Notes: generated by a model from the sequence alone, not told the origin. A stretch of 64,000 nt of DNA from Pseudofabraea citricarpa (GCA_029641185.1 JAPWGK010000018.1:186001-250000), one strand, 5' to 3'. Shown: positions 46,531 through 58,353, numbered from the stretch's first letter. Numbers and translations: made by a program.

Positions 46531-46557
46531 GCAACCTGCAACCTGCAACCTGCAACC
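46531..46557. repeat. GCAACCT heptamer microsatellite
   Basis: Nearly four perfect copies of GCAACCT in a row. Confidence 0.8.
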
Positions 46558-46858
46558 ACGGTCTTCCCATGCTTTTTCCTCCTCGTCACCGTCGTGTGCG
46601 GTGGTGCAGCATTAATAATTGCCTGAGCTGGCCCGTTGGCTGCATCTTTATGTGAAACGGCATTGCAAGCATGTGTGGTTCGCTTGGTGAGCCATGCTGT
46701 GATCCCTCTTTGGGACGACGCCCTCTCCCTCTCCCACGGCTCTCCACTTTACTTGTAAGTGTTTCAGATGGGTGGTTCCCTTTTTGGCAGTGCTGGCAGT
46801 GCTGGCGGCGGGGTGAAGGTGTGGTGTGTTCAGGGAGTCAGGGCCCCCCGGGCGTCAG

Positions 46859-46881
46859 CTGGTGGTGGTGGTGGTGGTGGT
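46859..46881. repeat. (TGG)n trinucleotide microsatellite
   Basis: About seven to eight uninterrupted GGT/TGG units. A complementary-type (CAC)n run lies about 280 bp downstream. Confidence 0.8.
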
Positions 46882-47154
46882 GAAAGGAGAGAGGGAGCCA
46901 CAGGACGGACTCATGTCCTCAGGAGCTTGTGATGGAGGCTCAAAGGCCGCTGAATTGGAGACCTGCTTGTCTGCTTGTCTGCTTGCCTGGTTGCCTCTGT
47001 CAGAGTCCATCTCCTTGGGCCCGGCACGCAGAGGGAAGGCCAGGCATGGTCCGATAGGCTGATGCTGCTGGCATTATTAGAGTTCCTGGCCGAGAGCGAA
47101 AGCATCCCTCTCAGCCTACTGTACAGTACAGTAGAGCCCGTCCGTCCGCCATCC

Positions 47155-47180
47155 ATCACCACCACCACCACCACCACCAC
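47155..47180. repeat. (CAC)n trinucleotide microsatellite
   Basis: Eight to nine CAC/ACC units. It is the reverse complement of the (TGG)n run to its left, so the two could pair as a long hairpin in single-stranded DNA or RNA. Confidence 0.8.
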
Positions 47181-48057
47181 TTATTCTGTCAGGGCTTTTT
47201 GCAGCTCCCAAAACTGACAACACTGCACTGCATTGCACTGTACTGAACGGTACGGTAGGCTTCCCACCGCCTGTAGACCACTAAAATCGACAGCCTCCGC
47301 CCTGCTCACAGGGTCACCGTAGCATTGCAACCCCACGGATCCACCTCCAAAAGACACTCCTCAACCTCAAAGAGGCTTGGCCCGGTGGCTTCTCTGTCTG
47401 GAATGTCTTCCTAACTTCCCCAAGCTCGTTCTCTCGTTCGTGCCTTTGGCCTCTTGAGTCTTGACATTATTCGATTCAGCCTTTGCCGTGGCTGGCTCTC
47501 TCCTCAGTAGTCTCTCTCTTTGCCTTTGCCTGGTCAACACCTGCAAACCATCTGTCCCTCCCACCACCACCACCCCCCCGGCAGCTCAGTGGCCCCCCTC
47601 CCCAGATTATCCAGTCCATCATCAATCCTCAAACCATCCATCCATCCATATCAATCATTATTGCTCATCGTCCTTTTGCTGTCGCTCTTGCTCTCCTTCC
47701 TGGCTTTCTGGCTCCCTGGCTCCCTGACTCTCTGGCTGGCTGCAACCTTGGCCTCCGACCGCTCCATCATTCTGGTAGGGACGAGGGACGAGAGAGACCG
47801 AGACCTCGAGGGCTCTTCTAATTTGATGATCGTCTTCGTCTAGTCCTTGTGCTCCCTGTACCTTGCGACGCAACTCCGTGCCTCCCACGACCGTGCTCTG
47901 AAAACGACCCGAACCCTTAGCCACGTCGAATCGAGAGATCGCATCTTGCAATTCATGATATAGTCCCGATCAGCAGAGGGGAACATTCGTGGAGGAAGCC
48001 TGGCCGTTGCTGATATAGCATAGTATAACTGGTCGTTTCGACGACCTCAAGTCCATC

Positions 48058-51000
48058 ATGGAGTCGCCGGCCGATTATATGGACTCCCCTATGGACGCTG
48101 ACGATGTGGCATATCCGTGCAAAGGTTGCGGAGATGTGAGTGCTGCTATCTGAGCGTGTGTGGTGTTGGATGCGTGACTGACCGTACCGTCGTCCAGATT
48201 CTCGAGGAAGGGAAGGCGTTCGAGCTTGGTAAGTGAATTATCCTATCCATCTCCTTCAATCAGGCCGGGTGGGAGTTGATTGCACCACCACCACGCAAAC
48301 CACCCACGATGGCTCCGGTGGTCTCCAAGTTCAACAGTTCTAATATACCTCCAGCTGGCAACCGATGGCATCTGAATTGTTTCCGCTGCAATACCTGTGG
48401 GACCCTCCTCGACTCCGACGCCAATCTCCTGCTCCTCGGTGACGGCTCCCTGATCTGCAACAATTGTACATACAGCTGCAGTGCGTGCGGGAACAAGATC
48501 GAAGATTTGGCTATCCTCACAGGCGACCAAGCGTTCTGCGCAACTTGCTTCCGTTGCAGGAACTGTAAGCGCAAGATCGAGAACCTCAGATATGCGCGAA
48601 CATCTCAGGGCATCTTCTGCATGAGCTGCCACGAGTCCCTCATGGCGCGGAGAAGGAAAAAATCCAGAGCTGCAGCAGCATCGAAATTGAAAAAGGAAGA
48701 GCAATCCCCGATGCTAGTTGACAAGTCTCTTCCTGCGCTCCCCCCCAATGCCATACTGCAAAGTGCCTTTTCTCCAGATAGGGATACTCCGGATTCCATT
48801 GACACAGATACCCCCACCGAATTATCTCCTCGACCTCGGCCCAGTTATACAAAGAACGACTCCTCTTCACGAAGCAGTTCACAGCATCCCGATTCTCGCG
48901 AGCGAACGTCGTCCGATCCTGCTAAAGATGGCTTGAACCTGCCCCCGAGCAGCTACAAGAATAATAGGCACTCGACAATTTCACATGCTTCAGACGTAAA
49001 TGGTGGTGATGGCGAGAGTTTCTTCATACCTCTGGCTCTGGATCCAAGTCCTGCACCGAACATGACACCACGGTCAACCTCTGAAACATTTACAGAGGCG
49101 CCAAAGAGGAAGGAGAATGGCAAGACCGAGAGAGATTACTTTGGACCTGCTTCGAGGAACTCGACCAGAGACATACCACCCAAATCAGCTTCAAGAGATG
49201 CGAGCACAGCTTCGACCCCGCACATAGCATTCCAGGAGAAGGGTCGAAAGCCGTCCACAGACACGGTAGAGGCCGCACAGATCAAAGAAAGCATTCGCAA
49301 AGCACAAGCACCATCTGCCAAAAGTGTACCATCAAGAAGCTCAACTTCCACCGGAGGCGACGATACACGTGTACAACATGCTAGCTCTCCCAATGGGAAG
49401 GGGAATGGCAAGAGTCAATCTTCATCAGAGAAGTTCAGATTGGGAGATGTGCCAAAGGGGAAACGGGCTGGAAACTCCAGAGAAAACTCACAGTCCGATC
49501 TTGCCAATACCGAGAGCTTGTCAAGATCGACATCGGGTGGTGCACCAAACTTACCTCCTCGCAAGGACTCCTCAATGAGTATCCCAAGAACATCCTCTCC
49601 AAAGCCATTGTTAGCGACAGACAAGACCGGTACGCCACGATCATCGCAAGATTCCAGACTGAGAGATGACGGCGATTCAAGGCCTTCCTTTGAATCCAGC
49701 CATTCATCTATCACACCTTCGAGAAATGATTCGGCGGGCAAGTCTATACAGCGGAAAGAAATTCCCCCGCCTACAATGAAGAGCAGCATGAGCTCGTCCT
49801 CTGAGGCAGACACTTCACCTTCATCTAAATCATCGTCATCCTCAGATACTCCGGGTGTAACACCAACAGTGAATGGAAAGACTATTTCTGGACCAACTCT
49901 GATGCAGTCGCCTATGAAGGATGAGCTGATACCCCCAAGTCGTGCAGCCGCACGCCCTTCAGCTCCTAAGCAACAAATGAGTGATTCTTACATGGCACCA
50001 AGAGCTCCACCAGTTCCTCCCCCAGCTGGCAAGGAATCCACACCTTCAGGAGCAAATGATAAACCCCCATCGCCCAAACTACCCCGGTGGAGTGCGGGAG
50101 GTGATTTTACCATGGATGAGGATATGGCCCGAATTTTAGGTACCGACGAAAGTTCACAATCCATCTTGCGCCGTGTTTCTAATGCTGTGCGACATGGGCG
50201 TAACACTAGTGAAGCAAGCAGTACAGGTCGTCATACTCGAAGTATGAGTGAAGCCACTGCCCGGACAACTTCTTCACCTAGATGGCCACCTAAGAGTCCA
50301 ATTACTGAGACTGAAAATGTGGGACAGATCAGTAGTCCTATATCTATGGTTTCCCCTCGAGCCGACGATCCAGTTCTTCTTCGAAGGCAACTTCGCAATT
50401 CGGAGCAGCGGGTTGCTGAACTCGAGCGGCAGTTCCATAGTGAGAAGGACCTCAAGTCTTTGAACAAAAAGTTGATCGAAAAACGAAAGACTGTATCAGT
50501 TCTTGACTCACAAACCGAAATCATGATTCAACAGCTTGAGGTCTTAGCTGGCTATGTTGAAAAAGCAAAGGATTCGAAGCATCCTATCGATGTTGCAGAG
50601 CTTGAAGATTCAGCCATCAAAGAGTTTGTGCAAAAGCTGGAGCGCCTTAAGCTTAGCATGTCAACATCAGTCGAAGCGCTATACGAAGAACGCAATGAGC
50701 TCATGGAAGAAAAGGCTCAAATTGTTGCGGATCGTGACAGAGCGCTTGTTGAATTCGAACAACTCTCGTCAAAGAATGCACAGCTTGCAGATATGAATAA
50801 TGACCTCACACATCAAATCCAGGAGCGATTCAAAGCCCAGAGCGGCAGTATGGAAAGCCCCAGACCACCAATGAATGGACTCGGAATCTATACACACCAT
50901 ACTAAAGACAAATCGAACTCGACGGTGCATTTGGATGATATTAGTCTCCGGCCTTCGACAACCTCCACTACAGTATTTGGAGGATCAAATGCCAGCTACC

Positions 51001-52079
51001 CACAGGCCATGGACCAGGATCCCAGCATGATGGAACCAGCAACGGTTCTATCAGCGCCACATGTGGTCAACATTCGCAAGGGACAGGCAAAGAAATTCAA
51101 TTGGAAGAAGGGAGGGCAAACGGTCGCTAAAGGCGTATCGAAAGGATTCAAGGGTGCTTTCGCTTCAGGAGACAAAGATCGTGGCCAATGGGCTGGCCAA
51201 CCTGGTGATAGCATTGGAATGCCATACAACATGACCGTTGCACCAGTTGAATCACCTGCTGGAACTGGACCAAGCAGCCTTCCACGCTCGCAATCTAACG
51301 ATGTATCGAAACAAGGTGGTTTTGGTCTATTCAAAAAGGCGCAGACAATGCCAAAGTCAATGTCCAATGGCAATATGGTGGCTCCAGAGGATCCTTCGAT
51401 TCTTTTCGGATCAGACCTTGTTGATCGAGCTACTTTTGAGAGACGCCAGATTCCCAGCGTGGTCACTCGCTGTATCGAAGAGGTCGAACTCCGAGGTATG
51501 GATATCGAGGGTATCTATCGAAAGACTGGCGGAAGTGGTCAAGTAAAGAGTATCCAGGAAGGATTCGAGAAGATGGAAGACTATGACATCTCAGATCCTG
51601 GATTGGATATTACCGCTGTCACCAGTGTACTAAAACAATATTTCCGGAAACTGCCTACTCCGCTTCTTACCTTTGATATCTACGATCGCGTCCTAGAATC
51701 GACTTGTAAGTTTTCAATGATTACGGGTTAGAAGTATACTAATATTCTGTAGCGGTTGAGGACGAACAAGACCGATGCTCACATCTTAGACGTACCTTCA
51801 ACATGCTTCCTCCTAAGCATCGCGACTGTCTCGAGTTCTTGATGTTCCACTTAGTTCGTGTCGCTAGCCGAGAGAGCGAGAATTTGGTATGTAACTTTAA
51901 AATCCATTTCCTCATTGATACTAATATGATTACAGATGACCCCAAAGAATCTTGCAGTTGTCTTTGCACCTACGATCATGAGAGATCACAGTCTCGAACG
52001 CGAGATGAGCGACATGCATGCTAAGAATGCTGCCGTTCAATTCGTTATCGAGAATAGTCACGAAATTTTCGGTTCTTAA
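48058..52079 (+). CDS. Rga-type Rho GTPase-activating protein with two LIM domains
   Basis: Relatives (yeast Rga1/Rga2) switch off Cdc42/Rho GTPases in polarity and septation. Exons 48058-48135, 48198-48228, 48355-51705, 51753-51886 and 51936-52079 give 1245 aa. LIM1 starts CKGCGDILEEGKAF and is completed across the second intron (GNRWHLNCFRCNTC..CNNC). LIM2 runs CSACGNKIEDLA..FCATCFRCRNC..FCMSC, with Cys at the usual His position, as in Rga proteins. About 560 Ser-rich disordered residues follow, then a coiled coil (about 700-850; RRQLRNSEQRVAELERQF), a basic patch KFNWKKGGQ, and RhoGAP from about residue 1060. The arginine finger is in GIYRKTGG, with KQYFRKLPTPLLT, LLPPKHR-type and NLAVVFAPTIMR motifs. 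The tiny 31-nt second exon is easily missed. Confidence 0.93.
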
Positions 52080-52864
52080 ATGGTTTCAATTTTATGCGAG
52101 TCACATAACTGTACTCACAATTTTAAACACCCTCCATCCGACTTGTACATTTTCTCAGCTACTTGCCTTTTGCTGGCAGGCGTTTCCATCGTTGGGACAA
52201 CGATGTGATTGGTATTTATACCTTTTTGCTCATATATGGCGTTTGACTTCCTTTTTGATATGCCCTCGAGGGTGGTGGGGAATTGATATCCTGTTCCTTT
52301 CTCTCAAATTCTGCTCTGATGAAAGAGCCTTTGACGTTCCTATGGTGGATGACGGTGGTGGTGGGTTTTTCGTGGTTCGCTTCCAGAATTTCAGTTTCGA
52401 GAAAGGGAAAGACTTGATGGTTGGTGGGGAAAACTGTCTATTTCGCCTGCCTGGCTCTGGTTCCCAGGTTGAGTGGGAAAGGAGACATGGCTCTTGATTA
52501 TAACATTGTTGTAGTAGATATTCTTTCTAGCGCTGAAACGACAAATGAATGGCCCTGCAAGTTAAGACCAGCTGCAATTTGACGTGTTTCACTTAATTCT
52601 GATTCTGAATAATCGAGTAGCTTTTTTCCCCGCCTTATTCTCCGAGGTACCTTGTTACTATACCATGGTCAAGCAAAGGTGCCTAGCAAACCATGAAAAG
52701 ACTCCTAACCCCACAAGAAGAAAAAGCAACCTTCACTCATCTGCCCGCATCCTTGCTCACCCACCGCTGAAAATGATAACATCAAAATCCCTCTCTATCA
52801 TGAATGGTATAGATATTCAGATAAGGATTCGGTCAACAAATCAAATCAAACATCAAGCGAGATT

Positions 52865-52951
52865 TCTCTCATGGCACAATTGGCTAGCGCGTTCGACTGT
52901 TAGAAATAGCAGGTTATCGAGAGGTTCGTGGTTCGAGCCCACGTGAGAGAG
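52865..52951 (+). tRNA. tRNA-Asn (anticodon GTT) with a 13-nt intron
   Basis: The cloverleaf folds well: acceptor stem TCTCTCA with TGAGAGA (seven pairs), D arm GCAC..AATTGGCTA..GCGC (one A-C mismatch), anticodon stem TTCGA with TCGAG, T stem CGTGG with CCACG around TTCGAGC, discriminator G. The anticodon loop reads CTGTTA then, after a 13-nt insert at 52903-52915, A; so the anticodon is GTT at 52899-52901 and the intron sits one base 3' of it, the canonical site. The A-box/B-box (GGTTCGAGCC) is intact. A T-run follows nine bases after the gene, suiting Pol III termination. Confidence 0.93.
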
Positions 52952-52956
52952 GAACT

Positions 52957-52968
52957 TCAACTTTTTTT
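52957..52968 (+). terminator. Poly-T Pol III terminator after tRNA-Asn
   Basis: A run of seven T (about 52962-52968) follows the tRNA closely on the same strand, the usual Pol III stop signal. Confidence 0.6.
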
Positions 52969-53669
52969 GCTTCTTTTGCCTGGTGGTGGTTACCAAGAGG
53001 AGAATTTTTTGGAACTGCGGGAATCTATTTTTTTTTAATGCACTTTTTTTCGCCCCTTGGATGGTGTGGGTCAAGCGAGGCGAGCGGGTGTATGAATGGA
53101 GAAGAAAATAGGGAGAAGAGAACCCAAGAAGCGCGGGAGAATATGTATGCCCTGTCTAAATCATATGTATCAAATCATATAAGATTCTATTGCTGGGTTT
53201 CAAAAATAGCGTTTGTTTCTCCTTCCCGTTTTACTGTTTTACTGTTTTCTTGGATTATCTCTTTCTCATTGAACCAACCACCAACTACAACCTCTCCAGT
53301 AATGAACAAGTATTAGATAACCATGTAGTTAGTTATTTTGTTTCTCTTCCTCTCTCTCTCTCAAGACAATTGATGGCCGCAATTAAAAGTATGACAGGAT
53401 CTAGCTAGACCTATAGCTTAACAGCACAGCAAATGACACTGGCTCGCCTCTCTCATCACGCACGGGATGTTTTAGTCAGGAAGGAGTTGTGATTATGTTG
53501 AATCCTTACAAACGAGAATCCAACAGGATTAAGTCACTCCCGGCTTTACATAACTATAATCGATCATTCAGAAATCTCAATTCCTAACCTAGTCTTCCCC
53601 AAAAGAAAAAGAAATATGCTATCAATACACTTTGTTTTTATCATCCGCTGTACTGGGAAGCGATACACA

Positions 53670-56600
53670 TCACAGCTTCGTCTTCTCACCCATCAACTCC
53701 ACAGCAGCGCTAGCGATGGCTAACTTGCCTGTCTCCTTGACCTTCGTCTGGAAGATAACCTTGTTACCTTCCTTCCACATCTCCGTGACGAGCGTTTGTC
53801 CTGGGAGGACGGTACCAGCAAAGCGGACCTTGATACTCTTGAAGGCGCCGTATTTCTGATAAACGGCCTTGCCAGCAATACCGAAGAAGCAGAGGCCGTG
53901 GAGAATTGGAACCTTGAAGCCACCTACTTTGGCGAAGGCGGGATCAACGTGTAATGGGCTGGGTCAATGTTAGATTTGGACCAAACGGGAGAGTAAACAA
54001 CATACTTGTAATCGCCTGACAGACGGTAGATAACCGCCTGTTCTTCTGTGGTCTTCTCCTCTACCACAGTGTCGGGAGCTCGTGCCGGCGGCTTGTTTGC
54101 AGCTGTGCTTGCTCCCCGGTCCTCAGGCTTTTTCTGTCCGCCAAAGCCACCACTGCCACGGATAAATGTGGTTATCTCATTATAAAATACTGGTTTGCCT
54201 GTATTGGCATCGACTGTTGTAGTGGCACCCTTAACAATAGCAGCGCTCCCCTTGTCGACAACCTCAAGCAACTTCGGGTAGCTGGTCAAAGTCCCAGAGG
54301 TTGGAATGGGGTATTGTAGAATCTCAAGGTATTGCTCGCCATGAAGCAACATCATCGGGGAGAAATTTGGAACAATGTCTCCAATATTGTATGGCGCTTC
54401 GGCAGAGAAGAATGGAACGACACCAAATGTGGGAAGAGCCTGGAACTCATCGCTTCCTTCAAAGACGTAAGGGAGTTCAGTCTTCTTGGCTCCAATACCA
54501 AGGTTATAGAGGATAACGTCTCTCTCTTCGTACTTGAACTCAGTGCCCTTGGCCTCAGCCTTCTTTGCGGTTTCGATGTTGTCAAGGATCTCTTGGTTCA
54601 CCTCCGCAGCAGGCTCACTCTTCTATTTAAACATCTGGTTAGAATAATGTCATTTGATATATTGTTGACTATTTTACATAAATATCGCCAGGATTGATAG
54701 ATTAAATCTCATACCTTGCTTGCGCCGCCTTGCTTATTTTGCATGTTGGCCATAATGCTCTTCAGTCCTTCTTGGCTGTCCTCTGGATGATCTGCCCGTC
54801 CATCGTCAAAGTCCACGATCTTGGTCCAGTTCTTTGCAACAGCCTCAGGTGTGAGCTTTACATCAATAGGGAAGCCAACACCGCCTGTTCTTTGCCAGCG
54901 AGTACGTCCAACCCATCCACTGCCGACCTCAAAGAGACCTCCAGTTGGTGGCTTAGGTACCTTGTCACTACAGAGAGCTACAACCAATGGAGCTATGTAA
55001 TCAGGCTTGAAGGCTTGAACCATTTCTTCGGGCATAATTGTTCGTGTCATCGCAGTTCCAGCATTGGGGGCGATTGTGTTGACATAGATGTTATACTTGA
55101 GACCTTCACGGGCAAGTGCTCTGGAGAAACCAAGGATACCGCATTTCTGAATTTTTGTTAGTTGGATCTTCCTTTACTATTTCTGTAATTACTTACTGCA
55201 GCGGCATAGTTGGCTTGCCCAAAGTTTCCGTAAATTCCACTGGTGGAAGTGGTGTTGACGACACGTCCATACTTCTGCTTTAAGAAATATGGCCATGCGG
55301 CCTTGGTGACCTTGTAGGTGCCTCTTAGATGCACATCCAAGACTTGATCCCAGAGCTTATCGTCCATGTTTGTGAAAGCTTTATCCCGGAGAATGCCGGC
55401 GTTGTTGATTATAATGTCAATTCGGCCATATGCATCAATGGCAGCCTTGACAACGGTATCACCATCCTCAGCAGATGCCTTTACACCGACAGCCTTGCCA
55501 CCAAGTTTCTGGATTTCTTGAACGACATCATCTGGGTTTACAAGATCATTAACTACCACGGAAGCACCATACTTAGCGAATGCCAAACAATAGCATCTGC
55601 CAATACTGTGAAATGTTAGTGAAATTCAGAAAATTTCAAGGATGATTCTTACCCAGCTCCACCGCCAGTGACCAGAGCAACCTTTCCAGTGAAGTCAAGA
55701 GTCTCGCCTTTATCACTTGGGCCCATCTCCATAGATCTCTCCAAGAGACCCATGAAGTCCGCAGGTCCAGAAGGATACTCTGGGTTCTTGAAGTTGCTAA
55801 CTTCATCCCACTTCTTCAAGATTGCTCCTGGTGTGTAGGAATCATCAGCCTTCAGAAGGAGACCGCTTGATCGCTCCCATCTAAGTTTAGCAACGTGGCC
55901 ACCTCCCGCTTCGAAGATAGATCCGTTTTCTTCTGAATCTTTGTGTACTAATACAGCAACCAAAGGTACAACCCAGGCTGGCTTCAGGTTCTCGAGAATA
56001 TCAGGTGGCATAACAGTTTGTGTCATTCGACTCGCGGCTTGTGAATATTAGCTTGCGAATCTTGTTGCTAGCTCAAGAAAACATACCAATTGGCGCGATG
56101 ACGTTTGCGTGGATATTGTATTTAGCACCCTCCTTTGCTAATGTCTCGGTGAATCCGACCATAGCAAGCTTGGCAGCTAAAAGAGATCAGTATATTTTCA
56201 CATTCCAGACTGAAAACACATACCTGAATAATTTGTTTGACCGAAGCTTCCAAACAGACCTGCTGCGGACGCAGTATTGATGACCCGTCCAAACTTTTGT
56301 TTTCTGAAATGAGGCCATGCTGCTCTGGCACACTTGTATGAACCACGGACATGAACCTTCATGATCAAGTCCCAATCCTCATCCTTCATATTTTTGAAGC
56401 TGATGTCTCGAAGGATACCGGCATTGTTGAGCAGGATATCGATGCGGCCGAAGGACTGAACGGCTGTCTCGATAATCTTGTCGCCATCTTCGACGCTGTT
56501 GTAGTTGGCGACAGCCTTTCCTCCTGCAGCTTTGATCTCGTCGACGACAACATCAGCGGCCTACAATGATGTCAACATGGGTCCAAGAGAGCGGGGCCAT

Positions 56601-56792
56601 GCCTGAAGCCATAAGCTTTCAACAAGCTACACATACCTTTGAAGAGGCACCCTGGCCGTTGAATGAACCACCAAGGTCGTTAACCACAACACTTGCTCCT
56701 CTTGAAGCAAAGAATAGAGCATATTCTCGTCCTAGACCACCACCAGCACCCGTCACCACGACGACCTGTCCATCATAACGTAATTCTGACAT
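53670..56792 (-). CDS. FOX2: Peroxisomal multifunctional beta-oxidation enzyme FOX2
   Basis: Carries out the hydratase-2 and (3R)-hydroxyacyl-CoA dehydrogenase steps of peroxisomal beta-oxidation. Eight exons: 56792-56637, 56560-56224, 56176-56087, 56037-55653, 55605-55197, 55146-54715, 54622-54006 and 53958-53670, 904 aa, the family length. Two SDR domains in tandem: [13 protein letters not shown] with catalytic NYSAAK, then TGGGAGIGRCY with [14 protein letters not shown] occurs in both. The C-terminal hotdog domain has the hydratase motif [21 protein letters not shown]. The protein ends in TKL, a plausible but non-canonical PTS1 peroxisome signal. The last intron (donor GTATGT at 54005) lies inside a frame that stays open, so a read-through version ending PSPK is false. 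Divergent from the P-loop kinase gene. Confidence 0.95.
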
Positions 56793-57375
56793 GGTTGAAA
56801 CAGCAACTCAAAAACCGTGGGAAGTGAATGCAATTGCTCTCGAGGACGAATAGTGTGTAGGGGGAAGATGTCAGGAAGAAGGGGGGAGGATATGTAGAGT
56901 TGTGAGTTACGATGTTCGCAGGCTGTTGATTCGGCACATGAAAGAAGCCTCGGTCCCAGGTCTGGCTCCAACACCAGCGGCATCCGCTTGCAAGGGTGCT
57001 ACGGATCAAGTGACGCATGCCCGCCGGAATCCGGGGGACCTTTTTCACATGCAAAAGGCGGAGACACCAGCCCTGAGACTCTGAATAAACTTCACGTGGG
57101 CATCTGACTTTCCGACACCCATCTCACGATTATTAAACCTCCCGTGGCTGACTCGAGTTGTTCAATTACTTTCCACGTGAAAACAACCTTTGTGAAGACC
57201 AGCTTGCAACAAAATGGTCACATGATCCGGCGTTTCCTTTACCCGAAGGCGGGGCTCAACCTTGGACGGATCTTGGAAGATGGGGTTTCCCTCCCCGGAT
57301 ATCTCAGGTCTGATTTTGATATATTTGGAGGATGTAGACTCGATATTTCAAGGGCTCTGTTGAGTCCAATTCAAT
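56793..57375. promoter_or_regulatory. Shared divergent promoter, FOX2/P-loop kinase
   Basis: A 583 bp region. CCTCGG at 56948-56953 (CCGAGG on the FOX2 strand) is about 156 bp upstream of the FOX2 ATG; this is the core bound by the Far-type fatty-acid regulators in aspergilli. CACGTG occurs twice at about 57092 and 57173. A GC-rich patch (CCGCCGGAATCCGGGGG) is at about 57021-57037. Confidence 0.55.
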
Positions 57376-58353
57376 ATGGCCGAAACCACTAGCCCCAATG
57401 CTGTTGCAGTAACAAAACCTACCATCATTGACGACAAATCACCTATCTGCATCCCCTTCATCCTCTCGCGACTCAAATTACATCAGGCTGCGAAGCCGGA
57501 CACGCCTTTTTTTATTGGACTCAACGGAGTCCAAGGGGCCGGAAAGACAACTCTAGTATCTGCGCTTGCGGCAACTCTGAGGGAAAAGGAAGGGTTGGAA
57601 ACACTGGTCTGCAGTATCGATGACTTGTATCTGAAGCATGAAGATCAAGTCGCATTGGCGACGGGAAATCCCTCTAACCCATTGGTTCAGCACCGTGGAG
57701 AACCTGGTACGAGAAGATTTGGGAAACGAATCTTGGGCTATGCTAAAATAAACATTGTAGGAACCCATGATATGGTGCTCGCGCGCGAGTTCTTTACAGC
57801 GTTGAAATCCAGCCAACCCACCAAGATTCCTCAGTACGACAAGTCGCAGTTTAATGGCCACGGCGATCGCGTACTATCCTCGAAATGGCAACCAGTAAAC
57901 GAACCTGGCCAGCCTGCAATTCGTGTTATTATCTTCGAGGGCTGGTCTGTTGGTTTCCGTGCTCTTACCAACGCTGAGGTCGAAGCTAAAGCCAGCGCCC
58001 CTTCAACGACTTTACATAAACATAGGTTAGAAAACTTGCTGTTTGTGAACGAGAAGTTGAGGGACTATGATGTGATGACAGACTGCTTCGATGCCTTCAT
58101 ACATGTCGACGCTGAAGAGACAAAATTTGTATATGATTGGAGGTTGCAGCAGGAAGCTATGTTAAGGAGCGAAAAGGGAAGCGGTATGACTGATGAGCAG
58201 GTTGTAAAGTTTGTGGATGGCTATTATCCCGCTTATGAACTGTATACGCAGCAGCTAAGAGATGGTGTCTTCAAGGGACAAGATAAGGAAGGGGCTCAAC
58301 TGAGATTGGTGGTGGGGAAAGATAGAAAGGTTAAGCATGTTCATGAGATATAA
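57376..58353 (+). CDS. P-loop kinase, TDA10/glycerate-kinase-like
   Basis: Relatives include the yeast ATP-binding protein Tda10 and plant-type D-glycerate 3-kinase. Exons 57376-57706 and 57761-58353 give 307 aa. The Walker A motif is GLNGVQGAGKTT (about residue 48), followed by CSIDDLYLKHEDQ, then RGEPGTHDMVLA across the splice junction, YDKSQFNGHGDR, FEGWSVGFRAL (Walker-B-like strand) and YDWRLQQEAML. The 54-nt intron (57707-57760; GTACGA donor, TGCTAAAAT branch region, TTGTAG acceptor) has no stop and is a multiple of three. An unspliced reading inserts 18 residues, TRRFGKRILGYAKINIVG, that break the conserved RGEPGTHD motif. Substrate is not decided by the sequence. Confidence 0.9.
   Translation: MAETTSPNAVAVTKPTIIDDKSPICIPFILSRLKLHQAAKPDTPFFIGLNGVQGAGKTTLVSALAATLREKEGLETLVCSIDDLYLKHEDQVALATGNPSNPLVQHRGEPGTRRFGKRILGYAKINIVGTHDMVLAREFFTALKSSQPTKIPQYDKSQFNGHGDRVLSSKWQPVNEPGQPAIRVIIFEGWSVGFRALTNAEVEAKASAPSTTLHKHRLENLLFVNEKLRDYDVMTDCFDAFIHVDAEETKFVYDWRLQQEAMLRSEKGSGMTDEQVVKFVDGYYPAYELYTQQLRDGVFKGQDKEGAQLRLVVGKDRKVKHVHEI

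Larger units (their letters stand above)
44002..48057. other. Long intergenic region with microsatellites, promoter side of the LIM-RhoGAP gene
   Basis: Four kilobases without a supportable gene. Simple repeats: ACGGT units at about 46213-46230; a GCAACCT heptamer, nearly four copies at 46531-46557; (TGG)n at about 46859-46881; (CAC)n at about 47155-47180; and C/T-rich runs across 47480-47720. Short frames here track the repeats. The region probably holds the 3' end of STU1 and a long regulated promoter and leader for the polarity gene to the right, as expected for CT-rich fungal promoters. Confidence 0.5.
52080..53669. other. Intergenic, contains tRNA-Asn
   Basis: Apart from the tRNA at 52865-52951 there is no supported gene. 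T-rich runs flank the tRNA downstream (TTTTTTT at about 52960-52968 and a T9 tract near 53027), the first of which can serve as the Pol III terminator. A (CT)n run is at about 53348-53363. Confidence 0.55.

Noticed and set aside
44002..48057. Multiple short ORFs before the LIM-RhoGAP gene
   Set aside because: They follow microsatellites and lack conserved sequence; none has a neighbouring exon that extends it convincingly.
53924..54006. FOX2 read-through C-terminus ending PSPK
   Set aside because: A GTATGT donor, CTAAC branch point and CCCAG acceptor remove this part, and the next exon carries the conserved hydratase motif.
57707..57760. 18-residue insert in the P-loop kinase
   Set aside because: It has intron signals at both ends and its removal restores the RGEPGTHD motif.
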